64,000 nucleotides of DNA from an uncultured Coriobacteriaceae bacterium (GTDB lineage Bacteria; Actinomycetota; Coriobacteriia; Coriobacteriales; Coriobacteriaceae). The stretch is taken from assembly GCA_944322305.1 (NCBI GenBank), contig CALUOP010000007.1, positions 57,567-121,566 of the forward strand, read 5' to 3'. This document shows, piece by piece, positions 52,528 through 63,641 of the stretch (positions are counted from its first letter, which is position 1; each line of letters opens with the position of its first letter). The notes under the pieces are model-generated. The model did not search any database. It saw only the letters and a program-made list of their open reading frames with translations, and was not told the origin of the DNA. Both the position numbers and the translations under genes were made by a program.

Positions 52528-53376
52528 TTAATACCTCCCGCGCAGGGAGTACCAGCCGCCGCGCTCCTCAACCACCAGCGGCACGCCGAACAGCGCCGTC
52601 ATCTCTTCGCTGGTGAGCAGCTCCTCCTTGGGACCGTCGGCAAAGACCTCGGCGTCCTTTATCAGCAGCACGCGCTTGATGGCGGGGATGATGTCCTCGG
52701 GATAGTGCGTCACGAGCACCACCGAGCGGCCCTCCTCGGCCAGCAGCCGCATGGTGTCGCGCACGTGGTACATGCCCTCGGGGTCGAGGCCGGTGCAAGG
52801 CTCGTCGAAGATGAGGACGCGCGGGTCGCTCATGAGCTCGCGCGCCACCAGCACGCGGCGCACCTGCCCGGTCGAGAGCGTCATCACGTCGCGCTCGGCG
52901 ATGTCGGCGATGCCCAGTCGGTCGAGCGCATCCAAGCCGCGGCTGCGCAGCTCGTCGGTCAGGGTCACGCGCGGCGGCAGGCCCAGCGTGCCGTAGTGCC
53001 CGCCGCACACGATCTCGATCACCGGCAGGTGCACGCGCACCTGGTCGTGCATGGTGGCCGACACGATGCCCAGCGCCTGCTTGATGTCGGCGAGCAGCGG
53101 GCGCGCCTGGCCGCGGAAGCGCACGGGCGGCTCGTCGCGGTGCAGTGGGAAGACCTCGCGCGTGAGCAGCTGGATGAAGGTGGACTTGCCGGCGCCGTTG
53201 GGGCCCAGCAGCGCCACGTGCTCGCCCTCGGCCAAGTCGAAGCGGTCGACCGACAAGATCGTGCGGCCGGCGCGCACTACCTGGGCGTTATGGAGCGAGA
53301 AGAGCGGCGCGGAGGCGGCCGCACCGGCGTCGGCCGTAGGCGCGGCCACGCTGGCCGAGCGGGTTTCTTCAGACAT
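52528..53376 (-). CDS. Orphan ABC ATPase (ModF/YlmA-like)
   Basis: 282 residues, ATG 53376. After an Ala/Ser tail of 25 residues: Walker A LLGPNGAGKSTFIQLL, signature LSTGQVRRVLVARELM (LSTGQ in place of LSGGQ), Walker B VLIFDEPCTGLDPEG, and the switch His in VLVTHYPEDI. The combination LSTGQ and the IEIVCGGHYGTLGL stretch resembles ModF and YlmA, stand-alone ATPases with no known permease. No membrane partner is next to it. Divergent from ilvA. Confidence 0.85.
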   Translation of the reverse strand: MSEETRSASVAAPTADAGAAASAPLFSLHNAQVVRAGRTILSVDRFDLAEGEHVALLGPNGAGKSTFIQLLTREVFPLHRDEPPVRFRGQARPLLADIKQALGIVSATMHDQVRVHLPVIEIVCGGHYGTLGLPPRVTLTDELRSRGLDALDRLGIADIAERDVMTLSTGQVRRVLVARELMSDPRVLIFDEPCTGLDPEGMYHVRDTMRLLAEEGRSVVLVTHYPEDIIPAIKRVLLIKDAEVFADGPKEELLTSEEMTALFGVPLVVEERGGWYSLRGRY

Positions 53377-53455
53377 GGATGCCTCGGTTCGTCAAAGTGG
53401 TTTGGTGGTATGCTACTTTACTACACCAAAGCAATCAAAGCGAAAAGGACGCGCT

Positions 53456-54676
53456 ATGCCGGAGATGCTCACGCTCGACGCCTTTGAGCAGGCGTCGGAG
53501 AAGGTCAAGGAAGTCACGCAGAAGACCGAGCTCGTCGAGAGCCCGTACTTCAGCCAGGCAACGGGCAACCGCGTGTTTCTCAAGCCCGAGAACATGCAGC
53601 GCACGGGTGCCTACAAGGTGCGCGGCGCCTATTACAAGATCAGCACGCTGAGTCCCGAGGAGCTGGACCGCGGCCTTATCACCGCCAGCGCCGGCAACCA
53701 CGCGCAGGGCGTGGCCTACGCCGCGGCGCGCGCCGGCGCCAAGGCCGTGGTGGTCATGCCCACCACCACGCCGCTCATCAAGGTCGAGCGCACCAAGAGC
53801 TACGGCGCCGAGGTGGTGCTCGTGGGCGACGTGTACGACGAGAGCTGCGAGTACGCCGAGCAGCTGGCCGCCGAGCGCGGCTACACCTTCATCCACCCGT
53901 TCAACGACCCCGTGCTCGCCACCGGCCAGGGCACCATCGCCATGGAGATCGTGCAGGAGCTGCCGCTGGTGGACACCATCCTGGTGCCGGTGGGCGGCGG
54001 CGGCCTGGCCTGCGGCGTCTCCACCTTCGCCAAGCTCTACAACCCCAAGATCCGCGTCATCGGCGTGGAACCTGCGGGAGCGGCGTGCCTCACTGCCTCG
54101 CTCGACGCCGGGCACGTGGTGAAGCTCCCCAGCTGCAACACCATCGCCGACGGCACTGCCGTGCTCGAGCCGGGCGACAAGGTCTTCCCCTACCTGCAGC
54201 AGAACCTCGACGAGGTCATCACCGTGCCGGACGAAGAGCTCATCGTGGCCTTCCTCGACATGGTTGAGAACCACAAGATGATCGTGGAGAACTCGGGCCT
54301 GCTCACGGTGGCCGCGCTCAAGCACCTGCCGGCTGAGAACCGCCGCGTGGTGTCGATCCTCTCGGGCGGCAACATGGACGTCATCACCATGAGCTCGGTG
54401 GTGCAGCACGGGCTGATCCAGCGCGACCGCATTTTCACGGTGAGCGTGCTGCTGCCCGACCGCCCTGGCATGCTGGTGAAGGTGGCCAGCGTCATCGCCG
54501 AGAAGAACGGCAACGTGATCAAGCTGGAGCACAACCAGTTCGTAAGCACCAACCGCAACGCGGCCGTCGAGCTGCGCGTGACCATCGAGGCGTACGGCAC
54601 CGAGCACAAGCGCCAGATCGTGCAGGCGCTCGAGGAGGACGGCTTCTCGCCCACCTGCGTGCAGACCTCGCTGTAG
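53456..54676 (+). CDS. ilvA: Threonine ammonia-lyase with C-terminal ACT domain
   Basis: 406 residues from ATG 53456 (AAAAGGAC upstream). The PLP lysine is in RTGAYKVRGAYY, the Gly-loop in VPVGGGGLACGV, with TASAGNHAQGVAYAAA. The last 75 residues form a single ACT domain (IFTVSVLLPDRPGMLVKVASVIAEKNGNV), the short form close to TdcB/IlvA of Firmicutes, where it may bind Ile or Val. It makes 2-oxobutanoate for isoleucine. ilvDBNC is only 2 kb downstream, with murE in between. GFSPTC near the end is encoded over TTCTCGCCC (54644). It ends 5 bp before palindrome P4. Confidence 0.92.
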   Translation: MPEMLTLDAFEQASEKVKEVTQKTELVESPYFSQATGNRVFLKPENMQRTGAYKVRGAYYKISTLSPEELDRGLITASAGNHAQGVAYAAARAGAKAVVVMPTTTPLIKVERTKSYGAEVVLVGDVYDESCEYAEQLAAERGYTFIHPFNDPVLATGQGTIAMEIVQELPLVDTILVPVGGGGLACGVSTFAKLYNPKIRVIGVEPAGAACLTASLDAGHVVKLPSCNTIADGTAVLEPGDKVFPYLQQNLDEVITVPDEELIVAFLDMVENHKMIVENSGLLTVAALKHLPAENRRVVSILSGGNMDVITMSSVVQHGLIQRDRIFTVSVLLPDRPGMLVKVASVIAEKNGNVIKLEHNQFVSTNRNAAVELRVTIEAYGTEHKRQIVQALEEDGFSPTCVQTSL

Positions 54677-54681
54677 CTGCG

Positions 54682-54740
54682 ATGCGCCAAATGAGGCCGG
54701 GCCTCATTTGGCGCATTTCGTAAGACGGAGCGGGGGCGGG
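54682..54740. repeat. 35-bp palindromic repeat, copy P4
   Basis: ATGCGCCAAATGAGGC (54682-54697), loop CGG, its exact 16-bp complement (54701-54716), then the family tail TTCGTAAGACGGAGCGGG. It lies immediately after the ilvA stop and probably terminates it. Confidence 0.85.
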
Positions 54741-54847
54741 TCGGCGGACGGTCGGGCGCTTTCAGCTTTTGCCGAGCGTTTCTTACCATTTGCGTAAATC
54801 TGCGCAGTGTGGCCGGGTGGCTGCGAGCCGTAGGCTATGCTCAGCGC

Positions 54848-56401
54848 ATGGATACCTTGACACTCGCCTCGCTCGCCGCGCTTCTTGAGAGGCGCGGCTG
54901 GCTCGTAGGCACACGCAACCTTACGGCCGAAGCGGGCGCCACGCCCGTGACCGGCGCCGATTGCGACTCGCGCGTGGTGCGCCCGGGTCACCTGTTCATC
55001 TGTAAGGGCGCGGCGTTCAAGCCGGCTTACCTTGCGGCCGCGCTCAACGCCGGCGCCGTGGCCTACCTGTGCGACGAGGGCCGCGCCGACGAGCTTGCCG
55101 CTGCGGCGCCCGGGGTGCCGGCGCTTGTAGCCCGCCCGGAGAGCCTGCGGCCCGCCATGGCGCTTGCCGCCGCCGAGGCTTTCGGCCGGCCGGACCGCGC
55201 CGTGCAGGTGGTCGGCATCACCGGCACCAAGGGCAAGTCCACGGTGTCGTACATGCTGCGCGCCATCCTTGACAACGGCGTGCCGGGCTCGGGCACGGGT
55301 GTGATCGGCTCCATCGACACCTACGACGGCGTGGAGAACCTCGAGAGCCACAACACCACGCCCGAGGCTCCCGACCTGTGGCGGCACATCGCCAACGTGC
55401 GCGCCGCGGGTCTGCCATACCTGGACATGGAGGTCTCGAGCCAGGGGCTCAAGTACGACCGCGTGCTCGGGCTCACCTTCGACGTGGGCGTGTTCCTGAA
55501 CATCGGGCGCGACCACATCTCGCCCGTCGAGCATCCGGACTTTGAGGACTACTTCGCCAGCAAGCTGCGCATCTTCGACCAGACGCGCACGGCCGTGGTG
55601 AACCTCGACGCCGACCACGCCGACGAGATCCTTGCGCGTGCGGCGCAGTGCGAGAAGTGCCTGCGCTTCTCGGCCGCCGGCGCGCCCGGCGCCGACGTGT
55701 GGGCGAGCAACGTGACCTCCAGCCTGGGTCGCGTGAGCTTCACCGCGCACATGCCCACCTGGGAAGCTCCGGTGACGCTGCCTATGCCGGGGCTCTTCAA
55801 CGTGGACAACGCGTTGGCCGCCGCAGCCGTTGCCGAGGCGCTGGGCATCGGCGCCGACCAGGTGGTGCGCGGCTTGGCCGAGGCGCGCGTGCCGGGACGC
55901 ATGGAGCTTGTCTGTCCGCCTGATGGGAGCGACAAGGTTATGGCGCTGGTGGACTATGCGCACAACAAGCTCTCGTACCAGCGCTTCTTCCCGTCGGTGA
56001 AGGAGGAGTTCCCGGGCTGGCGCGTGATCGCGCTGTTCGGCGCGCCGGGCGGCAAGGCCTACGAGCGCCGCCAGGAGCTGCCGGAGGAGGCGGCCAAGTG
56101 GGCTGACTACCTCATCTACACCGAGGAGGATCCGGCCAACGAGGCGGTGGAGGAGATCTGCGCGCAGATGGTCGCGGCCACGCCTGCCGGCGTTCCCTAC
56201 GAGGTGATCTGCGACCGCGAGGAGGCCGTGCGCCGCGCCACGGAGCTCGCCTACGCAGGTGACGGCCCGGCCATCGTGTGCCTGCTGGCCAAGGGTGACG
56301 AGACGCGCCAGCACGAGGGCAACGCCTTCATGCCCTGCCGCACCGACGGCGAGATTTTCCTCGAAGCTGCCGCTCGATGCGCCAAATTAGGCCGGGCCTA
56401 A
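54848..56401 (+). CDS. murE: UDP-MurNAc-tripeptide synthetase, MurE (predicted lysine-type)
   Basis: 517 residues from ATG 54848. GVRPGHLFICKG-like N-domain, P-loop VVGITGTKGKSTVSYML, HNTTPEAPDLWR, MEVSSQGLKYDR (carbamylated-Lys region is in the adjacent helix) and the C-terminal domain with LFGAPGGKAYERRQELPE. Where diaminopimelate-adding enzymes have DNPR, this one has EEDPANE, similar to the DNPAN of lysine-adding MurE, suggesting Lys (or Orn) as third residue. The last nine residues and the stop codon are read from the dispersed palindrome P5, which overlaps the gene end. Confidence 0.9.
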   Translation: MDTLTLASLAALLERRGWLVGTRNLTAEAGATPVTGADCDSRVVRPGHLFICKGAAFKPAYLAAALNAGAVAYLCDEGRADELAAAAPGVPALVARPESLRPAMALAAAEAFGRPDRAVQVVGITGTKGKSTVSYMLRAILDNGVPGSGTGVIGSIDTYDGVENLESHNTTPEAPDLWRHIANVRAAGLPYLDMEVSSQGLKYDRVLGLTFDVGVFLNIGRDHISPVEHPDFEDYFASKLRIFDQTRTAVVNLDADHADEILARAAQCEKCLRFSAAGAPGADVWASNVTSSLGRVSFTAHMPTWEAPVTLPMPGLFNVDNALAAAAVAEALGIGADQVVRGLAEARVPGRMELVCPPDGSDKVMALVDYAHNKLSYQRFFPSVKEEFPGWRVIALFGAPGGKAYERRQELPEEAAKWADYLIYTEEDPANEAVEEICAQMVAATPAGVPYEVICDREEAVRRATELAYAGDGPAIVCLLAKGDETRQHEGNAFMPCRTDGEIFLEAAARCAKLGRA

Positions 56402-56428
56402 TTTGGCGCACTTCGTAAGACGGAACGG
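56377..56428. repeat. 35-bp palindromic repeat, copy P5, overlapping the end of murE
   Basis: ATGCGCCAAATTAGGC (56377-56392), loop CGG, GCCTAATTTGGCGCAC (56396-56411), tail TTCGTAAGACGGAACGGG. The murE stop TAA (56399-56401) lies inside the right arm, so the repeat supplies the C-terminal residues ARCAKLGRA of MurE. Confidence 0.85.
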
Positions 56429-56596
56429 GAGGCGGGCTGCCATTGGGAACCCGTCCCCCATGGCAGGCGAGGCGTTCCGGCCCGGTCGGGGCGCGCCGGG
56501 CTCCGCTCGCCGATGAAATTGTTTCAGTCGCGTTTCCTTGCGCGCCTGCCGCGCCCGCGCGCCCGCCGCGGGCGGACAATGACGCAACTCAGCAAA

Positions 56597-56860
56597 TGCG
56601 ATGACAGGGCGAGTACCGGACGCGCGTCTCCCAGCGAGCGGGTAGCGTGAGACCCCGCGGCGGGCGGTCGGGAACACCCCCTCGAGCTGCTCGGCTGAAC
56701 GCGCCTCACGCGCCGCGGGCGATCCTCGCGCCGCGCACGCGCAACTACGCCGCGCCGGAGCCCCCGTTACGGGCATCGGGCAGGGAGCCTTGCGCTGCCT
56801 CGCATTTCTCAGCAGGAACGCCGCCCCGGCACCCGGCAGGGTCGCCGCGGGCACGAGGAA
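56597..56860 (+). promoter_or_regulatory. T-box-like leader of the ilvDBN operon
   Basis: Several conserved T-box blocks occur in order: GATGACAGGGCGAGTAC (56600 region; GA..AGTA of Stem I), CAGCGAGCGGGTAGCGTGAG (AGAGAGC..GGTG.. apical region), a candidate specifier GTC (Val) at 56667-56669 before GGGAAC, GAGCTGC..CTGAAC (56684-56700), CCGTTACGG (56764-56772) and a degenerate T-box AGGAACGCCGC (56814-56824), followed by a stem-rich segment that reaches the ilvD RBS. Uncharged tRNA-Val would switch expression on. The weak T-box core and lack of a T-run suggest a translational type. Read by eye; covariance search needed. Confidence 0.55.
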
Positions 56861-56872
56861 AGCGAGGGCGCA

Positions 56873-58533
56873 ATGCAGATGCGAAGCGATGCCGTGAAGA
56901 AGGGGCTGGCGCGTGCGCCGCACCGAAGCCTTCTGGCTGCTGACGGCCTTACCGACGAGGAGCTCGACCGCCCGCTGGTGGCGGTGGTGTCGGCGCAAAA
57001 CGAAGTCATCCCCGGCCACCTGCACCTCCAGCAGATCGCCGACGCCGTGAAGGCCGGCGTGCGCATGGCCGGCGGCACCCCCTTGCAGATCAACACCATC
57101 GGCGTGTGCGACGGCATCGCCATGAACCACGAGGGCATGCACTACAGCCTGGTTTCCCGCGAGGTTATCGCCGACTCGGTTGAGTGCGCCATCCAGGGCC
57201 ACCAGTTCGACGCCATGGTCCTCATCCCCAGCTGCGACAAGATCGTGCCCGGCATGCTCATCGCCGCGGCGCGCCTGAACATCCCCACCATGCTCGTCTC
57301 CGGCGGTCCCATGCTGGCCGGGCGCGACAAGTGCGGCCGCCAGACCGACCTCAACAGCCTCTTCGACGCGGTGGGCCAGGTCACGGCCGGCACCATGACC
57401 GAGGAGGAGTGCGCCTGGCTCGAGAAGACGGCCTGCCCCACCTGCGGCAGCTGCTCGGGCATGTTCACCGCCAACTCCATCTGCTGCCTGGCCGAGGCGC
57501 TGGGCTTGGCCCTTCCCGGCAACGGCACCATCCCGGCGGTGTACGCCGAGCGCATCCGCCTGGCCAAGCACACCGGCATGAAGGTCATGGAGCTGGTGGA
57601 GAAGGGCGTCACCGCGCTCGACATCCTGAACGAGAAGAGCGTCTACAACGGCATGGTGCTCGACATGGCCTTCGGCGGCTCCACCAACACGATGCTGCAC
57701 CTCACGGCCATAGCGCAGGCCGCCGGCTGTCCCGTCACCATGGACGACTGGGACCGCGTGTCCGACAAGACCCCCAACATCGTGCGCATCGCGCCGGCCG
57801 GCCCCCTGCACATCGAGGATCTGAACGCCGTGGGCGGCATCCCGGCCATCCTGGGCGTGCTCGGCCGCGCGGGGCTTTTGCGCGGCGACGCGCTCACCTG
57901 CCACGGCACCATGGCCGAGTGGGTTGAGGCATGCCCCGCGGCCGACGGCGAGGTTGTGCGCGAGGTCGAGAACGCCTACAGCCCCATCGGCGGCCTCAAG
58001 GTGGTGCGCGGCAACCTGGCGCCCAACTGCGGCGTGGTCAAGCGCAGCGCCGTGGCGCCCGAGATGTTTGCGCACTCCGGCCCGGCCCGCGTGTTCAACA
58101 GCGAGGAGGAGGCCTGCGAGGCCATCTTCGGCGGGGCGATAAACCCCGGCGACGTGGTGGTTATCCGCTATGAGGGCCCGGCCGGAGGCCCGGGCATGCG
58201 CGAGATGCTCACGCCCACCAGCGCCATCTGCGGCATGGGGCTCGCCACCTCGGTGGCGCTCATCACCGACGGGCGCTTCTCCGGCGCCAGCAAGGGCCCG
58301 TGCATCGGGCACGTCTCGCCCGAGGCAGCGGCCGGCGGCCCCATCGCCCTGGTTGAGGAGGGCGACATCATCGACATCGACATCGAGGCGGGCACGCTCA
58401 ACGTGCGCCTCTCCGACGAGGAGCTGGCCGCCCGCCGCGCCGCGTGGCAGCCGCCCGCGCCCAAGTACACCACCGGGGTTCTCTCCCGGTACGCCAAGCT
58501 CGTAACCAGCGCAGACAAGGGGGCGTATCTCTC

Positions 58534-58537
<4 letters not shown>
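56873..58537 (+). CDS. ilvD: Dihydroxy-acid dehydratase
   Basis: 554 residues, ATG 56873 after GAGGAAAGCGAGG. Fe-S ligand cysteines are in [25 protein letters not shown] and [11 protein letters not shown]; the active-site stretch [13 protein letters not shown] and the C-terminal [24 protein letters not shown] are intact. It converts 2,3-dihydroxy-isovalerate and -methylvalerate to the 2-oxo acids for Val/Leu and Ile. Its stop overlaps ilvB's GTG (58534-58537, GTGA), so the two are coupled. Confidence 0.95.
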
Positions 58538-60672
<2,135 letters not shown>

Positions 60673-60673
60673 C

Positions 60674-61159
60674 GTGAAGTACATCCTCTCCGTGCTCGTA
60701 GAGAACCGCCCCGGCGTGCTTTCCCGCGTGACGGGGCTCATCAGCCGCCGCGGCTTCAACATCGACTCGCTCACCGTGGCCCCCACCGAGGACACCACGA
60801 TGAGCCGCATGACCATCATCGTGGACGCCGACGAGGTGGGCTACGAGCAGATCACCAAGCAGCTGCACAAGCTGGTGAGCGTCTACAAGATCTCGGACCT
60901 CACCGACACGGACGCCATCGAGCGCGAGCTGGTGCTGTTCAAGGTGGTGGCCGCCCCCGACCGGCGCCACGAGATCATCGAGATCGCCAACATCTTCCGC
61001 GCCAACATCGTGGACGTGGGCAAGAACTCGCTTACGGTGGAGGCCACCGGCACGCAGAGCAAGCTCGACGCGCTGGAGGACCTGTTCCGCAGCTACGGCA
61101 TCCGCCAGCTCACGCGCACCGGCAAGATCGCGATGAGCCGCGGCGCGCGCGACAGCTAG
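60674..61159 (+). CDS. ilvN: Acetolactate synthase, small regulatory subunit
   Basis: 161 residues from GTG 60674, one base after the ilvB stop, with GGAGGCGAGTAAC providing the RBS. The ACT domain is [28 protein letters not shown], with the valine-binding Asn/Gly region, and the C-terminal half contains [18 protein letters not shown]. It confers valine feedback inhibition and stimulates IlvB. A hairpin at 61171-61200 ends the unit. Confidence 0.95.
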   Translation: MKYILSVLVENRPGVLSRVTGLISRRGFNIDSLTVAPTEDTTMSRMTIIVDADEVGYEQITKQLHKLVSVYKISDLTDTDAIERELVLFKVVAAPDRRHEIIEIANIFRANIVDVGKNSLTVEATGTQSKLDALEDLFRSYGIRQLTRTGKIAMSRGARDS

Positions 61160-61170
61160 CGCGACCTTTC

Positions 61171-61357
61171 GCCCGGGCCGCCGAGGGGCCTGGCCCGGGC
61201 TCATGTTCGCTCGCACTCTTTTCGCCGGTTTCACCGTGCGAAAGGCCCGCTCAGAACTCGCCTGAACCAGGTCCCTCGGTGGCCCTGCGTCAGCAGTTCT
61301 CGCCCACGCGGGCGATGAGTTCGGTTACCAAGGGCCGCGGCGTTCTCGCCGCGGCCG
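61171..61357 (+). terminator. ilvN 3' hairpin and ilvC leader hairpin
   Basis: GCCCGGGCC (61171-61179) pairs with GGCCCGGGC (61192-61200) just after ilvN. A second perfect stem, GGCCGCGGCG (61334-61343), loop TTCT, CGCCGCGGCC (61348-61357), lies 38 bp before the ilvC start. Neither has a T-run. They suggest partial separation of ilvC expression from ilvDBN. A TTCTCGCCC word is at 61297. Confidence 0.5.
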
Positions 61358-61395
61358 GTAAACATAGCAGTAAAAGCCAAGTGTTAGGAGAAAAG

Positions 61396-62391
61396 ATGGC
61401 TGTTACGATTTATTACGAAGAGGACGTGGATCCCAAGGTTATCCAAGGGATGAAGATCGCCATTATCGGCTACGGCAGCCAGGGCCACGCCCATGCGCTG
61501 AACCTGCTGGACTCCGGGTGCGACGTGCGCGTCGGCCTGCGCGAGGGCTCCAGCAGCTGGGCCAAGGCCGAGGAGGCGGGTCTCAAGGTCACCACGATGG
61601 ACCAGGCCGCCGAGGAAGCCGATCTCATCATGATGCTCGTGCCCGACGAGACCCAGCCCAAGGTGTACGAGGAGCACATCAAGGACCATCTGAAGCCCGG
61701 CAACACGCTTGCGTTCGCGCACGGCTTCAACATCCATTACGGTTACATCAAGGCGCCCGAGGACGTCAACGTCATCATGTGCGCGCCCAAGGGCCCGGGC
61801 CACATTGTGCGCCGTCAGTACACCGAGGGCTCCGGCGTGCCGGATCTGGCCTGCGTGTACCAGGACGCCACGGGCAACGCGTGGGACATCGCGCTGTCTT
61901 ACTGCTGGGGCGTGGGCGGTGCCCGCTCGGGCATCATCAAGGCCACCTTCAAGGAGGAGACCGAGGAGGATCTGTTCGGCGAGCAGGCGGTGCTCTGCGG
62001 CGGCCTGGTGGAGCTTGTGAAGGCCGGCTTCGAGACGCTGGTCGACGCCGGTTATCCGCCGGAGCTGGCGTACTTCGAGTGCTACCACGAGATGAAGATG
62101 ATCGTGGACCTCATGTACGAGAGCGGCATCCACTTCATGAACTACTCCATCTCCAACACGGCCGAGTACGGCGAGTACTACGCCGGCCCCAAGGTCATCA
62201 ACGAGGAGAGCCGTGCGGCCATGAAGCAGATCCTGGCCCGCATCCAGGACGGCAGCTTTGCGCAGGAGTTCGTTGACGACTGCAACAACGGCCACAAGTG
62301 GCTGCTCGAGCAGCGCGAGAAGATCAACGAGCACGAGATCGAGAAGACCGGCGAGAAGATTCGCTCGATGTTCTCGTGGATCAAGAAGTAA
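61396..62391 (+). CDS. ilvC: Ketol-acid reductoisomerase, class I
   Basis: 331 residues from ATG 61396 (TAGGAG upstream), the class I length. [41 protein letters not shown] shows the Rossmann fold; [16 protein letters not shown] is the cofactor loop, in which Ser-Ser rather than acidic residues suggests NADPH. Catalytic [14 protein letters not shown] (Asp/Glu) and [17 protein letters not shown] are intact. Converts acetolactate and acetohydroxybutyrate to the dihydroxy acids used by IlvD. Confidence 0.95.
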   Translation: MAVTIYYEEDVDPKVIQGMKIAIIGYGSQGHAHALNLLDSGCDVRVGLREGSSSWAKAEEAGLKVTTMDQAAEEADLIMMLVPDETQPKVYEEHIKDHLKPGNTLAFAHGFNIHYGYIKAPEDVNVIMCAPKGPGHIVRRQYTEGSGVPDLACVYQDATGNAWDIALSYCWGVGGARSGIIKATFKEETEEDLFGEQAVLCGGLVELVKAGFETLVDAGYPPELAYFECYHEMKMIVDLMYESGIHFMNYSISNTAEYGEYYAGPKVINEESRAAMKQILARIQDGSFAQEFVDDCNNGHKWLLEQREKINEHEIEKTGEKIRSMFSWIKK

Positions 62392-62487
62392 CGACTCAGC
62401 TGACGCTGCGCGGGGTCGGAGGGCCCGACCTTGCGGGTCAGGCTGACGCGCGCCGCCGGTAAGGCGCGCCCGCTCCTGTTTTTCCGG

Positions 62488-62540
62488 ATGCGCCAAATTA
62501 GGCCGTGCCTCATTTGGCGCATTTCGTAAGACGGAACGAG
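62488..62540. repeat. 35-bp palindromic repeat, copy P6
   Basis: ATGCGCCAAATTAGGC (62488-62503), loop CGT, GCCTCATTTGGCGCAT (62507-62522; one mismatch), tail TTCGTAAGACGGAACG. It lies about 100 bp after ilvC. Confidence 0.85.
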
Positions 62541-62571
62541 GGGGCGGGGCGCCTGCTTGCCTTTGGGCGAG

Positions 62572-62636
62572 AAGCACCGCACAACTGACAGAAGCAGTCC
62601 GTTTCGGGCGCGTTTTGTCAGTTGTGCGGTGCTTTT
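62572..62636. terminator. 19-bp perfect hairpin with T-run
   Basis: AAGCACCGCACAACTGACA (62572-62590) is exactly inverted at 62616-62634, followed by TT (TTTT from 62633). It resembles in design the 66-bp hairpins at 22052 and 49899 but has a different sequence. It follows a GGGCGAGAA word (62565-62573) with which it overlaps by two bases. Confidence 0.55.
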
Positions 62637-62829
62637 CCCTTGCGGCGGCTTCCCGCGCGGCAAGGTAGGTCCGGCCTCATGTGGCGCAGGGTTGCCCGCG
62701 CTGAATGGCCGTCCCTTCCGGACGGCCGTTTTCCTTGCAGCGGGGTGCGCCGGATGGGGCCGGGGCCGCCTCGGCGCGTTTCGCGACGCGGGGCGGGGCC
62801 GGATGGGGCGGGTTGTCCCGCCTTGCGGG

Positions 62830-62955
62830 AAAATGGATGTGGTTTCGGCGGGGCGTGTCGAGTAGAGATGCCCCGCGCTGAAAGGAAGGCGCAGGTAGAT
62901 CGACTGGCGCCCGGCCGGCATACTCGGCGCACCCGCGCGAAACGACATCCATTTT
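62830..62955. mobile_element. 126-bp element with terminal inverted repeats, copy M2 (MITE-like)
   Basis: Same length and ends as copy M1 (19059-19184), with AAAATGGATGTGGTTT at the left and AACGACATCCATTTT at the right, the GCGGGGCGT...ATGCCCCGC hairpin around the shared GAGTAGAG loop, and GCGCAGGTAGA in the middle. Palindrome copies P6 and P7 lie on either side, as P1 and P2 do for M1, so the whole block appears to have been copied or built twice. Confidence 0.65.
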
Positions 62956-62980
62956 TCGCGTGCCGGGTTCGCCACGGCCG

Positions 62981-63045
62981 TGCGCCGAATGAGGCCGTGC
63001 CTGGTTTGGCGCATTTGCCTGGTTTGGCGCATTTCGTCTTACGGC
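62981..63045. repeat. 35-bp palindromic repeat, copy P7, right arm duplicated
   Basis: TGCGCCGAATGAGGC, loop CGT, GCCTGGTTTGGCGCAT, then a second GCCTGGTTTGGCGCAT arm (to 63032) and an inverted tail TCGTCTTACGG. A further half copy (GGCCTCATGTGGCGCA) is at about 62677-62692. Confidence 0.75.
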
Positions 63046-63121
63046 CGGGGCGCCGGCCCCGCGGCCGTTCGCGGGCCCGGTTCTCGGGGGCCGGGTTGGC
63101 CGCTGGCTCGGCGTCCAGGGA

Positions 63122-63251
63122 CCGGCTGGCCGCCCAAGCGGCGCGCAACCCCCGGAAATCCGGTAGCCGGCTGCGGTTCGGGCGGCTAAGCGCCCGGCGG
63201 GCGACGGAAGCGCGACCAACCGGCGCCTTGCGCGACAGTGCCGCGGCCAAC
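63122..63251. repeat. 130-bp dispersed repeat shared with 14681-14810
   Basis: Shared landmarks in the same order are GGCTGGCCGCCCAA, CCGGAAATCCGG, GCGCGACCAACC, CTTGCGCGACAGTGCCGCG and CCAAC. A further GAAAGCGCGACCAACC follows at about 63269. The rest of 62392-63641 has no gene that I can support; the segment 63390-63640 before glnN is also gene-free. Confidence 0.6.
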
Positions 63252-63641
63252 TGAGGGGTGCATGTTGAAAGCGCGACCAACCGCCGCCGGCGCCACGCGC
63301 CTGCGCGGAGCCCGGAGCGAGCGCATCGTCGTCGCCCGGGCATTCAAGCATATCCCGCCTGCGTTTCCGCTCTGTTGCGTAACACAACCGACACGCGCCC
63401 GACCCTTAGCGTTCACAAAGACGTTTACCTCCCGCAACAAAGCGGCAACGGACGCGAAACAGCCCCGCCGTATCGTAATGCCCATGCCGCGGGGACGCCT
63501 GCGACAGCGCGCGGGCTGCGGCGCCGTAGCTTGCGCGTGTGAGTATCCGCCGCGCCGACCTTCGGCGCAGACGCACGCGCCGGGGCGCAGGGCCAGGCTC
63601 GCCCGCCCGCCTCCCGCCGCGTGCTGCCAGGAAGGAACACC

